This document shows positions 6,244-15,547 of a DNA stretch of 64,000 nt, piece by piece. The position numbers and the translations under genes were made by a program. This DNA comes from Chloroflexota bacterium. Lineage in GTDB: Bacteria; Chloroflexota; Anaerolineae; J102. Numbering within the stretch: position 1 is the first letter of the stretch; each line of letters opens with the position of its first letter. The notes beneath the pieces were generated by a model. That model saw nothing but the letters and a program-made list of their open reading frames with translations, ran no database searches and was not told where the DNA came from. The DNA is taken from assembly GCA_029782215.1 (NCBI GenBank), contig JAKOVD010000032.1:62001-126000 (forward strand), written 5' to 3'.

Positions 6244-7488
6244 ATGCGCGCTGCGCTTCCCGCTCTGGCAGCAGGAATGGTCGTCTTCCTGATCGCCTGC
6301 GCCGCACCAGTTCCCACGCCTTCTCCAACCGCCCCGCAGACGCTCACTCCTGAACCGACAACTCCACCACCTGCTGCCCCCCAACGGTTGGTGATCTGGT
6401 TGCCGGACTGGATGTGGCAGGAGAACGATGCGGCCACGGGAGAGCTGGCGAAAACGATCAGCGCCTTCGAGACGGCGCACGGCCTGCAGGTCGATGTCGT
6501 GCGCAAGGCGCCGGCGGGGGATACCGGTCTGCTCGGGTTCCTGACGAGCAGCGCCGCCGTTGCCCCGGCCGTTCTTCCTGACGTCGTGGTCCTTTCCCTG
6601 CCCGACGCAGAGAAGGCCGCCAAAGCGGGCCTGCTTCAGCCGCTGGACGGACTCCTGAGCGCCGACCTCCTGGGCGATCTGTTTCCTTTCGCCCAGGACA
6701 CCGCCCGTACGGACACGGCCTGGTTTGCGGTTCCCTTCGCCGCCTGGTTCGAGCATCTTGCCTTCCGGCCCGCCGCCCTAACCGATCCTCCCGTCAGTTG
6801 GGAAGTGGTTGAGACATCTTCCGGCAGTTATGCCTTCCCCGCTGCCGGTCCTGAGCCGGCGCTGACGGACGCCCTCCTCGTCCACTATCTCAGCAGCGTT
6901 CCCCCAGGCGAAGACCCCGTTCGCAACGAAGGAGCCCTGCGCCGCATCTTGAGCTTCTACGACCGGACGCGCGCGGCCAACCGTATCGACCCCCATACGC
7001 TCGATGCCGCAGGCCCGGCCGAAACGTTTCCCCTCATCGTCAAAGGCCAGGCGGTCATGGCGCATGTCGGCACCAGCGCCTGGCTTGCCGAGGGCGAACA
7101 CACACCCGGACTGCGCTTCGGCCCCATTCCCACTGCCGATGGCGTGCCGCGCACCATCGCCCGCGGTTGGGCCCTGGGCGTGGTGACCGGCGATCCGCAG
7201 CGCCAGGCTCTAGCCGCCAGCCTGATCGAACAGCTCATGGCCCCCGACCGCCTGGCGTCCTGGAGCCGGGCGGCTCACCTGCTGCCGGCCAGACGCACGG
7301 CCTTTGCCGGCTGGCCCGCCAGCAGCTATGTTGCCTTTGGCCGCGAAAGCCTCGAAGGCGCCATCCTCCCCCCATCCTGGCTCGACGATGCGGCCTTCAC
7401 TTCCAGCCTGCACCGCGCCATGCTCGACATCCTGGCTGGCAAATCTGACGTCGAAACGGCGGCCCGCAAGGCGGCGGCATCCTGGTAG
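6244..7488 (+). CDS. ABC-transporter extracellular solute-binding lipoprotein
   Basis: 414 residues from the ATG at 6244. The N-terminus is a lipoprotein signal with lipobox LIAC (Cys19), followed by a Pro/Thr-rich linker (about residues 20-45). The body resembles family 1 (sugar-type) binding proteins: VIWLPDWMW at the first strand, FETAHGLQVDVV, LPDVVVLSL, VKGQAVMAHVGTSAWL, and ARGWALGVVTGDPQRQALAASLIEQLM near the C-terminus, where family members have the helper-residue segment for the bound sugar. No permease or ATPase gene is adjacent, so the substrate and partner transporter are unknown. The open frame extends upstream to 6004, but a consensus -10 at 6232-6237 rules out an earlier start. 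It is divergent from aroA. Confidence 0.8.
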   Translation: MRAALPALAAGMVVFLIACAAPVPTPSPTAPQTLTPEPTTPPPAAPQRLVIWLPDWMWQENDAATGELAKTISAFETAHGLQVDVVRKAPAGDTGLLGFLTSSAAVAPAVLPDVVVLSLPDAEKAAKAGLLQPLDGLLSADLLGDLFPFAQDTARTDTAWFAVPFAAWFEHLAFRPAALTDPPVSWEVVETSSGSYAFPAAGPEPALTDALLVHYLSSVPPGEDPVRNEGALRRILSFYDRTRAANRIDPHTLDAAGPAETFPLIVKGQAVMAHVGTSAWLAEGEHTPGLRFGPIPTADGVPRTIARGWALGVVTGDPQRQALAASLIEQLMAPDRLASWSRAAHLLPARRTAFAGWPASSYVAFGRESLEGAILPPSWLDDAAFTSSLHRAMLDILAGKSDVETAARKAAASW

Positions 7489-7541
7489 CCAGAGAGTCCC
7501 GTGCCCTTTTCTCCGCCCGACGACCGCTCAATGAGGAGTCT

Positions 7542-8060
7542 ATGGATCGTCTCTACACGCCCTGGCGTCGCGAATACGTCGTGAACCCAAAGACCACCGA
7601 TTGTCCCTTTTGTGATTACCTGAGCCAGGATCCCTCGCAAGATGCCGGCAATCTGGTGCTGCTGCGCTGGCCGCGGGCTTTCATCATCCTCAATCGTTAT
7701 CCCTACAACAATGGGCACCTGATGGTGCTGCCCAACGAACACGTCGCCGACCTGGAGGCCCTGGATGTGGCCACACAGGCTGAGCTGATGCAGCTTACCA
7801 CCATCTGCACACAGCTCCTCAGCCGGACCCTCCATCCCCAGGGGTACAATATCGGGATCAACATCGGCAAGGCGGCGGGAGCCGGTCTGGCCTCACACCT
7901 GCACATCCACATCGTGCCCAGGTGGCACGGCGACACCAACTTCATGCCCGTCGTCGCCAGCACGCGGGTGCTGCCGGAATGGCTTGCGGAGACCTACCAA
8001 CGCCTGCGCGCCTTGCTGCAGGAAGACGATCCGTCTGCGCCCACACCGCCCGCCGCCTGA
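7542..8060 (+). CDS. HIT-family nucleotide hydrolase/phosphorylase
   Basis: 172 residues. The histidine triad HLHIHIVPRW lies near residue 120, and the N-terminus has TDCPFCDY, a CxxC often found in Ap4A-phosphorylase-like HIT proteins. LNRYPYNNGHLMVLPNEHV is the usual first half of the nucleotide-binding fold. It probably hydrolyses or phosphorolyses dinucleoside polyphosphates or other nucleotide phosphoesters in the cytoplasm; the exact substrate cannot be told from sequence. The start ATG at 7542 follows an ATGAGGAG ribosome site. It is 53 bases after the binding-protein gene and 27 before the acyl-CoA dehydrogenase. Confidence 0.9.
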   Translation: MDRLYTPWRREYVVNPKTTDCPFCDYLSQDPSQDAGNLVLLRWPRAFIILNRYPYNNGHLMVLPNEHVADLEALDVATQAELMQLTTICTQLLSRTLHPQGYNIGINIGKAAGAGLASHLHIHIVPRWHGDTNFMPVVASTRVLPEWLAETYQRLRALLQEDDPSAPTPPAA

Positions 8061-8087
8061 GCCCTTTCGCTCCTTTCGAGTGCTGCT

Positions 8088-9257
8088 ATGGATCTGAAGC
8101 TCAACGAAGAACACGTCATGATTCGTGACGCTGCCCGCGATTTCGCCCAGAAGGAAATCGAACCCGTGGCAGAGCATTATGACCAGACCGGTGAGTTCCC
8201 AGCCTCCATCGTCAAGAAGATGGGCGCCCTGGGACTGATGGGCATCGAGGTGCCGGAGGAATACGGCGGCGCCGGCATGGACACCATGGCCTATGTGCTT
8301 GCGATGGCCGAGATCGCCAGGGCCGATGTGGCTACCTCGACGATCATGTCGGTAAACAACTCGCTCTACTGCCACGGCATTCTCAGCTTTGGCACCGAGG
8401 AACAGAAACGCACCTGGGTCACGCCCATTGCCAGCGGCCAGCAGGTCGGCGCCTACGCCCTGACCGAGCCCATGTCGGGCTCGGATGCAGGCACGATGCG
8501 CACGCGGGCGGAGCTCAGCGCGGACGGGGACTTCTACCTGATCAACGGGCGCAAGTCCTGGATTACCTCTGGTCCCGTCGCCGAGCGCCTGGTGTTGTTT
8601 GCCAAAACCGATCCTGATGCCACGCCCAGGCACAAGGGCATCACCGCCTTCCTCATTGACACCTCTCTGCCGGGCTTCAGCCGCGGAAAGGTGGAGCCCA
8701 AGCTGGGCATTCGCGCCTCGGCCACCTGCGAGGTGATGTTCGATGACTATCGTTGCCCGGCCGCCAACGTGCTTGGCAAGCCGGGCGATGGTTTCAAGAT
8801 CGCGATGACGGTGCTGGACGCGGGCCGCATCGGCATCGCTTCCCAGGCCCTGGGCGTGGCCGAAGCCGCCTATGAGCGCAGCGTGCAGTACGCCCGCGAG
8901 CGAGAAGCCTTTGGGCAGGCCATTGGGGGCTTCCAGATGATCCAGCAGAAGATCGCGGACATGAAGACCCGCATCGAGGCCAGCCGCCTTCTGATCTACC
9001 AGGCCGCCCTGGCCAAGTCGGAGTCCCGGGTCAACGGGCGGCGCTACACGACCGAGGCGGCGATGGCCAAGCTCTTCGCCTCGGAAACGGCCATGTTCGT
9101 CACACACCAGGCCGTCCAGATCCACGGCGGCATGGGTTACTCCAAGGAACTGCCCCTGGAGCGCTACTTCCGTGACGCCAAGATCACGGAGATCTACGAA
9201 GGCACCAGCGAAATCCAGCGTATGGTCATCGCCCGGAATGAGCTGGGTTTGCGCTAG
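8088..9257 (+). CDS. Acyl-CoA dehydrogenase (short/branched-chain type)
   Basis: 389 residues, the normal length. FAD-dependent alpha,beta-dehydrogenation of an acyl-CoA, passing electrons to ETF. Visible are YALTEPMSGSDAG, which contacts the flavin, KSWITSG, the C-terminal-domain segment REAFGQAIGGFQMIQQKIADM, VQIHGGMGYSKELPLERYFRDAKI and the catalytic base in YEGTSEIQR (E371, the position used by short-chain and butyryl-CoA enzymes). The substrate may be butyryl-, isobutyryl- or 2-methylbutyryl-CoA; its position upstream of a propionyl-CoA pathway fits branched-chain amino acid or odd-chain fatty acid breakdown. It is followed after 8 bases by an oxidoreductase, suggesting co-transcription. 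Confidence 0.93.
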   Translation: MDLKLNEEHVMIRDAARDFAQKEIEPVAEHYDQTGEFPASIVKKMGALGLMGIEVPEEYGGAGMDTMAYVLAMAEIARADVATSTIMSVNNSLYCHGILSFGTEEQKRTWVTPIASGQQVGAYALTEPMSGSDAGTMRTRAELSADGDFYLINGRKSWITSGPVAERLVLFAKTDPDATPRHKGITAFLIDTSLPGFSRGKVEPKLGIRASATCEVMFDDYRCPAANVLGKPGDGFKIAMTVLDAGRIGIASQALGVAEAAYERSVQYAREREAFGQAIGGFQMIQQKIADMKTRIEASRLLIYQAALAKSESRVNGRRYTTEAAMAKLFASETAMFVTHQAVQIHGGMGYSKELPLERYFRDAKITEIYEGTSEIQRMVIARNELGLR

Positions 9258-9265
9258 GAGGTTCC

Positions 9266-10312
9266 ATGCGTGCCCTCATCTTTCGCCAGCACTCCTCTGA
9301 TTTCAACTACGAGATCGTCGACGACATGCCTGTCCCGGCGATCGGTCCCGACGATGTCCTGCTCAAGGTCCACTACGCGGCGCTGAACCGGCTGGATGAC
9401 TTCGTGCGCCGCGGCTGGAAGGGCCTGGAACTGGAGATGCCGCACATCCCCGGCTCGGATTTTGCCGGGGAGATCGCGGCCCTTGGCGAGCGTGTCCAGG
9501 GCTGGACGGTGGGTCAGCGCGTCTTCGGCAACCCCACCCTCTTCTGCGGCGCCTGCCGCTACTGCCTGGCCGGCAACCAGCATCTGTGTGAGCAGTTCGG
9601 CATTCTGGGCGAGCACACACGCGGAGCCTACGCCGAGTATGTGCGCATTCCCGCCCGCAACCTGATCGCGGTTCCCGATGGCTATGATCTCAAGCTGGCG
9701 GCGGCGGCCAGCCTGGTCTATCTGACGGCCTGGCGCAGCCTGATCGTCGACGGCGGCCTGCGCCCCGGCGAGACCGTGCTGGTGGTAGGCGCCGGCGGCG
9801 GCGCCAACATCGCCTATATCCAGATCGCCCAGCTCGCCGGCGCCCACGTTTGGGTCATCGCCAGCGATGCGGCGAAAGCGGACAGGGCCGCCGCGTTGGG
9901 CGCGGATTGGGTCCACGACCGCGGCCAGGAGCCCGACTGGGGCAAAGCCGTCTGGCAAAAGAGCGGCCGCCAGGGCGTCGATGTGGTGGTGGACAACGTC
10001 GGCGCCGCCACCTGGGGCGCCAGCCTGCGCTGCCTGGGCCGCCAGGGACGGCTGCTGACCGTGGGCGGCACCAGCGGCTACAAAGCCGAGGTGCCGGTCA
10101 ACCTGGTGTTTGGACGCCAACTGCGCCTGATCGGCAGTACCATGGGCAGCATGGAGGACTGCCGCCAGGTGGCCAACCTGCTGTTCAGCGGCAAGCTCCA
10201 GCCCGTCATCGACCGGGTCTATCCCCTCGACGCCTATCCTGAGGCGCTGCAGCGCATGATCGCCGACGAGCACTTCGGCAAGATCGTGATTGCGGTCGCC
10301 GGCGCCCAGTAG
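9266..10312 (+). CDS. Zinc-type alcohol dehydrogenase / quinone oxidoreductase (MDR superfamily)
   Basis: 348 residues. The GroES-like domain has HIPGSDFAGEI and a structural-zinc lobe CGACRYCLAGNQHLC (four Cys). The Rossmann domain has VLVVGAGGGANIAYIQIAQL and GADWVHDRG. The catalytic-zinc ligand positions are less typical: Asn-Arg-Leu-Asp-Asp appears where Cys/His-rich sequence is usual, so it may be a reductase of enoyl or carbonyl substrates and not a classic alcohol dehydrogenase. ATG at 9266 follows an AGGAGG site right behind the acyl-CoA dehydrogenase stop (8 bases), consistent with translation from the same mRNA. Confidence 0.85.
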   Translation: MRALIFRQHSSDFNYEIVDDMPVPAIGPDDVLLKVHYAALNRLDDFVRRGWKGLELEMPHIPGSDFAGEIAALGERVQGWTVGQRVFGNPTLFCGACRYCLAGNQHLCEQFGILGEHTRGAYAEYVRIPARNLIAVPDGYDLKLAAAASLVYLTAWRSLIVDGGLRPGETVLVVGAGGGANIAYIQIAQLAGAHVWVIASDAAKADRAAALGADWVHDRGQEPDWGKAVWQKSGRQGVDVVVDNVGAATWGASLRCLGRQGRLLTVGGTSGYKAEVPVNLVFGRQLRLIGSTMGSMEDCRQVANLLFSGKLQPVIDRVYPLDAYPEALQRMIADEHFGKIVIAVAGAQ

Positions 10313-10352
10313 ACCCTTGCCGCTGCTCCAGTCAGGTCAGAGATCAGGCCCC

Positions 10353-11147
10353 ATGTCATTTCTCACCCACTACCTGTCGGTGATGCGGAGCAGTATTCGC
10401 ATTGTGCCCCGGCCCACCGATGGGCGTGAGTGGGAGATCGACGCCCTGCGCGGGGTCGCCATCTTCATGATGGTGGTCTACCACCTGCTGTGGGACCTGC
10501 AGGGGCTCGGCGGCTACGACATCGACGTCTATCACGGGTTCTGGCACGGCTGGCAGTTGGCGACGGCCAGTCTCTTCATCGGCCTGTCCGGTCTCTCCCA
10601 GACCCTGCGCTACCAGCGCCAGGTACAGCAGGGGCGCCGGGACTATCGCCCGTTTCTGTGGCGCGGGGTCTCGGTGCTCTCCTGGGGCCTGGTCGTCGGC
10701 TTCGTCACCTATCTGTTCGATCCCCGCATGTACATCCAGTGGGGGATCCTGCACTTGATCGGGTTCTCCATGCTCGTCGCCTATCCCCTCCTGCGCTTTC
10801 GCTGGCTCAACCTGGGGCTGGGGCTGCTCCTCATTGCCCTGGCGCCCGCCGTCAAGGTGCTGGGCCTGGATCTGTCCTGGTTGGGGTGGCTGGGCCTGGA
10901 TGCCAGCCCGCGCCTGGCCTTCGACTACTTCCCCGTCATTCCGTGGCTCGGCGTGGCCCTGCTCGGCGTTTTCGCCGGCAACCTTGTGTACGCCGGCGGC
11001 GCCTGTCGTATCCCCCTTCCCAGGCTTGGCAACTTCGCTCCCATTCGAGGCCTGCGGCTGTTGGGACAGAACTCCCTGCTGATCTACCTCGTCCACCAAC
11101 TGCTGCTGATCGGCGTGCTGGCAGCGCTCGGCTTGATCTCGCTCTAG
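10353..11147 (+). CDS. DUF1624 / heparan-alpha-glucosaminide N-acetyltransferase-like membrane protein
   Basis: 264 residues with about seven hydrophobic helices. The N-terminal REWEIDALRGVAIFMMVVYHLLWDL and the later RGVSVLSWGLVVGF and IQWGILHLIGFSMLVAYPLL are typical of the HGSNAT-like/DUF1624 family, whose conserved His sits in the second helix. Its bacterial role is unknown; an acyl transfer across the cytoplasmic membrane is possible by analogy with human HGSNAT. I chose the ATG at 10353; the frame opens at 10290 but that overlaps the preceding gene. It ends 48 bases before the promoter of the carboxylase operon. Confidence 0.8.
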   Translation: MSFLTHYLSVMRSSIRIVPRPTDGREWEIDALRGVAIFMMVVYHLLWDLQGLGGYDIDVYHGFWHGWQLATASLFIGLSGLSQTLRYQRQVQQGRRDYRPFLWRGVSVLSWGLVVGFVTYLFDPRMYIQWGILHLIGFSMLVAYPLLRFRWLNLGLGLLLIALAPAVKVLGLDLSWLGWLGLDASPRLAFDYFPVIPWLGVALLGVFAGNLVYAGGACRIPLPRLGNFAPIRGLRLLGQNSLLIYLVHQLLLIGVLAALGLISL

Positions 11148-11194
11148 GCCCCACCCCCGGCGGGTGCGCCGCCTCTGCCGTCATCGTCAACGCA

Positions 11195-11223
11195 TTGCCA
11201 CCGTCCGCCGGTTTGGCTATAAT
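11195..11223 (+). promoter_or_regulatory. Sigma-70-type promoter for the acyl-CoA carboxylase operon
   Basis: TTGCCA (11195-11200), 17-base spacer, TATAAT (11218-11223). Transcription would start near 11230, giving a leader of about 120 bases before the ATG at 11349. The best-matching promoter in the window. Confidence 0.75.
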
Positions 11224-11348
11224 CACTCTCGTGCGAAGGTGCACGATCCTCGGCGCGTGCCGAGGCAGGCCGTACGTTTCTCCGGTCGTTTGACGCCGTT
11301 CGCCCAAGTCGGGGCATCCCACTTCCTGCCGCAGAGAGAAAGCTCGGT

Positions 11349-12899
11349 ATGAACAACCGTGAACGCATCGAACATCTGCGCGATCTGCGCACGCAGGCCC
11401 AAATGGGCGGCGGCGAGGATCGCATCCGGCGCCAGCACCAGCAGGGCAAGTATACGGCACGCGAGCGGTTGGCCCTGCTGCTCGACAAAGGGTCCTTTCG
11501 CGAGCTGGATCCCTTTGTCACCCATCGGAGCACCGATTTCGGCCTGGACAAGAACCGGCCGATCGGCGATGGCGTGGTGACCGGCTACGGGACGATTGAA
11601 GGACGGCTTGCTTATGTCTACTCGCAGGACTTCACGGTCTTTGGGGGCTCCTTGTCAGAGACCCACGCCGAGAAGATCTGCAAGGTCATGGACATGGCCC
11701 TGAAAAGCGGAGCGCCGGTGATCGGGCTGAACGATTCCGGCGGCGCCCGTATCCAGGAGGGTGTGGTCTCATTGGGGGGCTATGCCGAGATCTTCCTGCG
11801 CAATACGCTTGCGTCGGGCGTCCTGCCCCAGATCTCGATCATCATGGGTCCCTGCGCCGGCGGCGCCGTTTACTCCCCGGCCATCACCGACTTCATCATC
11901 ATGGTCAAGGAAACGTCACACATGTTCGTGACGGGACCCGAGGTGGTGAAGACGGTCACGCACGAAGACGTCTCGTTTGAGGAGTTGGGAGGCGCCTATG
12001 CCCATGCCAGCAAGAGCGGCGTCGCCCACTTCGTGGCCGAGAAGGAAGAGGACGCGGTCTTCATTGCCCAGCAGTTGCTGACCTATCTGCCGCAGAACAA
12101 CCTCGAAGACCCGCCCTTCCGCCCTTCAAGCGATGATCCGGTGCGGCAGGACCCCGAGCTGGACGCCATCATCCCGGATCATCCCAACAAACCTTACGAC
12201 ATGCGCGAGGTCATCCACCGGGTGGTGGATGAGGGGCGCTTCCTGGAAGTGCACGAGCACTACGCCCAGAACATCCTCGTCGGCTTCGCGCGCCTGGGAG
12301 GCCGCAGCGTGGGCATCGTCGCCCAGCAGCCGTCGGTGCTGGCAGGCGTGCTCGACATCAATGCCTCCATCAAGGGTGGCCGCTTTGTGCGCTTCTGCGA
12401 TTGCTTCAACATCCCCATCATCACCTTTGAAGACGTCCCCGGCTTCATGCCCGGCGTGGCGCAGGAACATGGGGGCATCATCCGCAACGGAGCCAAGCTG
12501 CTCTACGCCTACTGCGAAGCCACGGTGCCCAAGATCACGGTGATCACGCGCAAAGCCTACGGCGGCGCCTACTGCGTGATGAACTCCAAGCACATCCGCG
12601 GCGACCTGGTGCTGGCGTGGCCGACGGCCGAGATCGCGGTGATGGGTCCGGAAGGGGCTATCAACATCCTCTACCGGCGGCAGTTGGCCGAAGCAGCCGA
12701 CCCCGTGGCCGAGCGCGCTCGCCTGGTGGCCGAGTATCGCGAGAAGTTCGCCAATCCCTATGTCGCCGCCTCGCGGGGCTATGTGGACGACGTCATCGAG
12801 CCTCATGAAACGCGGCCGCGCTTGATCAACGCCCTGGAAATGCTGCGCAACAAGCGCGACACCAACCCCTTCAAGAAGCACGGCAACATCCCACTCTGA
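11349..12899 (+). CDS. pccB: Propionyl-CoA (acyl-CoA) carboxylase carboxyltransferase subunit
   Basis: 516 residues, the standard beta-subunit length. It moves carboxyl from carboxybiotin to propionyl- or acetyl-CoA. Visible are [14 protein letters not shown], the N-terminal crotonase-like half with [12 protein letters not shown] and [16 protein letters not shown], and the C-terminal half with [18 protein letters not shown] and [17 protein letters not shown], which form the CoA and biotin sites. [12 protein letters not shown] is a hallmark of propionyl-CoA carboxylase beta subunits. First gene of a set with an unknown protein, biotin carboxylase, biotin carrier and methylmalonyl-CoA mutase, so propionyl-CoA is the likely substrate. 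It is expressed from the promoter at 11195-11223. Confidence 0.93.
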   Translation: MNNRERIEHLRDLRTQAQMGGGEDRIRRQHQQGKYTARERLALLLDKGSFRELDPFVTHRSTDFGLDKNRPIGDGVVTGYGTIEGRLAYVYSQDFTVFGGSLSETHAEKICKVMDMALKSGAPVIGLNDSGGARIQEGVVSLGGYAEIFLRNTLASGVLPQISIIMGPCAGGAVYSPAITDFIIMVKETSHMFVTGPEVVKTVTHEDVSFEELGGAYAHASKSGVAHFVAEKEEDAVFIAQQLLTYLPQNNLEDPPFRPSSDDPVRQDPELDAIIPDHPNKPYDMREVIHRVVDEGRFLEVHEHYAQNILVGFARLGGRSVGIVAQQPSVLAGVLDINASIKGGRFVRFCDCFNIPIITFEDVPGFMPGVAQEHGGIIRNGAKLLYAYCEATVPKITVITRKAYGGAYCVMNSKHIRGDLVLAWPTAEIAVMGPEGAINILYRRQLAEAADPVAERARLVAEYREKFANPYVAASRGYVDDVIEPHETRPRLINALEMLRNKRDTNPFKKHGNIPL

Positions 12900-12928
12900 G
12901 CGCAGTGAGCGCAAACGAGGAGCAGCCG

Positions 12929-13504
12929 ATGAAACTGATCGCCCGCCTCACCGGCGAAGCTTACGCTCGGTACGAGCACGGCGTGATCACCCTGGGAACG
13001 CACGCCGACATCTGTCTCAAAACCGATCTGCTCCTGGCAGCCCAATACGACAACCCTGAGGGCTGGTATGAGCGCGTGGTCGGGCCACAGCCCAAGGCGC
13101 TCATCCCCATCGCCCTGGACACCTACGCCTTCTCCGGCGAGGTTCTGGACATGGACCTCGATCGGGACGGCTTCGATATCTACTACGATGTCCTTCTCGA
13201 CTGCGGGTTGCCCATCAGCCTGCTGGTCAATGACCCCGCTTCCCATCCTGAGACCGGCGACCTGGGCCAGCACGTCCCCGATCCGGGTGCCTGGCTGGTA
13301 GGGATTGCCAGCCTGAGCATCGACTGGGCCGACCAGGAGGTTCTGCCGGTGGCGCAAGGCCTGAGCACGACCGTCGCCGGGATCGACCGGCTGGTGCTGC
13401 GGCCTGGACCTGGCTTCGCCGAGATGAGGTCAGAGGGCCAGCTTCCCCTCACCCCCATTGATCCCGACCGTATCCTGCTCACACTGAGCATCGCTGGAGA
13501 CTGA
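12929..13504 (+). CDS. Unknown protein embedded in the carboxylase operon
   Basis: 191 residues from the ATG at 12929, which has a strong GAGGAG ribosome site at 12917-12922; the GTG at 12905 would add eight residues and lacks one. I do not recognise a family. The protein is acidic and soluble-looking, with no signal peptide, membrane segment or cysteine cluster (two Cys only). Features are MKLIARLTGEAYARYEHGVI at the start, IALDTYAFSGEVLDMDLDRD and a C-terminal PLTPIDPDRILLTLSIAGD. It is 29 bases after pccB and 6 bases before the biotin carboxylase, so it is almost certainly co-expressed with them. A structural or regulatory subunit of the carboxylase is one idea; this is only context. Confidence 0.8.
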   Translation: MKLIARLTGEAYARYEHGVITLGTHADICLKTDLLLAAQYDNPEGWYERVVGPQPKALIPIALDTYAFSGEVLDMDLDRDGFDIYYDVLLDCGLPISLLVNDPASHPETGDLGQHVPDPGAWLVGIASLSIDWADQEVLPVAQGLSTTVAGIDRLVLRPGPGFAEMRSEGQLPLTPIDPDRILLTLSIAGD

Positions 13505-13510
13505 CCGGCC

Positions 13511-15019
13511 ATGTTCCGCAAAGTACTCATCGCCAATCGCGGCGAGATCGCCGTCCGCATCATCCGGGCCTGCCAGGAACGCGGGATCAAGACCGTGGCC
13601 GTGTTCTCCGAGGCCGATCGCACGGCCCTGCACGTGCGCTACGCCGACGAGGCCTATCTCATTGGTCCCCCGGCTGCCCGCGACAGCTATCTGCGCATCG
13701 ACAAGCTGATCGATGTCGCTCGCCGCGCCGAGGCCGACGCCATCCATCCCGGCTACGGCTTCCTGGCCGAGAACGCCGCCTTCGCCGCCGCCTGCCGTGA
13801 CGCCGGCATCACCTTCATCGGGCCCACGCCCGAAGCCATTGAGGCAATGGGCGACAAGGTAACGGCGCGCAACACGGTGGCCAAGGCTGGGGTACCCCTG
13901 GTGCCGGGCACCCCGCGGGACATGCGGGATGATGACCTGCTAGCCGCTTCGCTGCGATTGGGCTATCCCATTCTCGTCAAGGCCAGCGCTGGCGGCGGCG
14001 GCAAAGGCATGCGCATGGTGCGCTCCCCCGAGGAGCTGGAAGGGGCGCTGGGCGCGGCCCGCCGCGAAGCGCTGGCCGCCTTCGGCAACGACAGCGTCTA
14101 CCTGGAGAAGGCCATCGAGGCGGCCCGCCATGTCGAAATCCAGGTGCTGGCGGACAGCCACGGCAACTGCATCCACCTGGGCGAACGCGAGTGCTCGATC
14201 CAGCGCCGCCACCAGAAGCTGGTCGAAGAGTGCCCGTCCGTGGCCGTCGATGAGGAGCTGCGCGCCAAGATGGGCGCCATCGCCGTGGCCGCCGCGCAGT
14301 CGGCCAACTACGTTTCGGCCGGCACGATCGAGTTCCTGGTGGACAAGGACGGCAACTTCTACTTCCTGGAGATGAACACCCGCCTGCAGGTGGAGCACCC
14401 CGTCACCGAGATGGTGACTGGCGTCGACATCGTCAAGGAGATGATCTCGATTGCCGACGGCCGGCGGCTCCGCTACAAGCAGGAAGACGTCCGCTGGAAG
14501 GGCTGGGCCATCGAGTGCCGCATCACGGCCGAGGACCCCGACAACAACTTCATGCCGTCGGGCGGCAAGATCGTGGCCCTGCGCGAGCCCACGGGGCCCG
14601 GCATTCGCGTCGAGTCCGGCCTGTACGAGGGCTTTGAGGTGTCGCTCTTCTACGATCCCATGATCGCCAAGCTGATCGCCTGGGGCGAGACGCGAGCAGA
14701 AGCCATTCTGCGCATGCGGCGGGCCTTGACCGAGTATCGTATCGCCGGCCTGAAGACTTCGATTCCCTTTCACATGGGCTTGATGGACTCACCCCGCTTC
14801 CAATGGGGCCAGTTCGACACCAAGTTCCTGGACAGCTACACGGCGCCGTCGCCGCAGGACCTAGACCACCAGGCGCAACTGGCGGCCATCGTGGGCGCCA
14901 TGCTGCATCATGAGGGCGGGCTGCGCGCCCTCGCCATCAGCCACGGCGGCGATCAGGCAGGCGGCGCCAGCACCTGGCGCCGGAGCGGTCTGCTCACCGG
15001 CATGCGCTCACTTCTTTAG
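13511..15019 (+). CDS. accC: Biotin carboxylase subunit of acyl-CoA carboxylase
   Basis: 502 residues; ATP-dependent carboxylation of biotin. N-terminal FRKVLIANRGEIAVRII, ATP-grasp segment VKASAGGGGKGMRMV, ECSIQRRHQKLVEE, the active-site stretch FLEMNTRLQVEHPVTE and the C-terminal domain with DPMIAKLIAWG are all present. It is about 50 residues longer than E. coli AccC, with an extra tail after residue 455, but far shorter than PccA, so no biotin domain is fused: that is supplied by the next gene. ATG at 13511, 6 bases after the unknown gene and 30 before the biotin carrier. It may also serve acetyl-CoA carboxylase. Confidence 0.94.
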   Translation: MFRKVLIANRGEIAVRIIRACQERGIKTVAVFSEADRTALHVRYADEAYLIGPPAARDSYLRIDKLIDVARRAEADAIHPGYGFLAENAAFAAACRDAGITFIGPTPEAIEAMGDKVTARNTVAKAGVPLVPGTPRDMRDDDLLAASLRLGYPILVKASAGGGGKGMRMVRSPEELEGALGAARREALAAFGNDSVYLEKAIEAARHVEIQVLADSHGNCIHLGERECSIQRRHQKLVEECPSVAVDEELRAKMGAIAVAAAQSANYVSAGTIEFLVDKDGNFYFLEMNTRLQVEHPVTEMVTGVDIVKEMISIADGRRLRYKQEDVRWKGWAIECRITAEDPDNNFMPSGGKIVALREPTGPGIRVESGLYEGFEVSLFYDPMIAKLIAWGETRAEAILRMRRALTEYRIAGLKTSIPFHMGLMDSPRFQWGQFDTKFLDSYTAPSPQDLDHQAQLAAIVGAMLHHEGGLRALAISHGGDQAGGASTWRRSGLLTGMRSLL

Positions 15020-15049
15020 CCACACGACCTCACGCTCAGGGGCGCCACG

Positions 15050-15547
15050 ATGAAATACCAGGCACAGGTAGAAGACCTCACCTTTGACGTCGAGATCGAA
15101 GAAGGCGGCGGGATGACGCTGAACGGCGAGCCGGTCAATGCCAGCCTGATCCAGGTTGGGCCGCTTGGCCTCTACTCGCTGCTCCTCGACAACGAGTCGA
15201 TCGAGCTGGTGGTGACAGAAACGCCGCAGGGCTATCGCGTGACCTTGGGCGGCCGCGTGTTCGATGTGAATGTGGCTGACGAACGCCAACTCCGCCTGGC
15301 AGGCGCCCGCGGCGGCCCCGCTGCACCCACAGGCGAGGTCCTGATCAAGGCGCCCATCCCTGGGCTGGTGTCACGCCTCTACGTGCGTCCGGGCGACAGC
15401 GTCAAGGCCAACCAGGCGCTCGCCATCCTCGAAGCCATGAAAATGGAGAACGAGCTGCGGGCGCCGCGCGACGGCGCCATCACCGACGTCAAGGTCAAGG
15501 CCGGCGAACGCGTCGAACAGGGAGCGGTCCTGATCGTCTTCCATTGA
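15050..15547 (+). CDS. Biotin carboxyl carrier protein
   Basis: 165 residues. The C-terminal biotinyl domain carries AILEAMKMENELRAP with the acceptor Lys at position 131, flanked by IKAPIPGLVSRLYVRPGD. Residues 1-90 form a separate beta-rich region (TFDVEIEEGGGMTLNGEPV) like the BT/linker part of PccA-type carboxylases, not the Ala/Pro-rich linker of E. coli AccB. I therefore favour a propionyl-CoA-carboxylase-type carrier. It lies 30 bases after the biotin carboxylase and is the third enzyme component of the complex. Confidence 0.93.
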   Translation: MKYQAQVEDLTFDVEIEEGGGMTLNGEPVNASLIQVGPLGLYSLLLDNESIELVVTETPQGYRVTLGGRVFDVNVADERQLRLAGARGGPAAPTGEVLIKAPIPGLVSRLYVRPGDSVKANQALAILEAMKMENELRAPRDGAITDVKVKAGERVEQGAVLIVFH

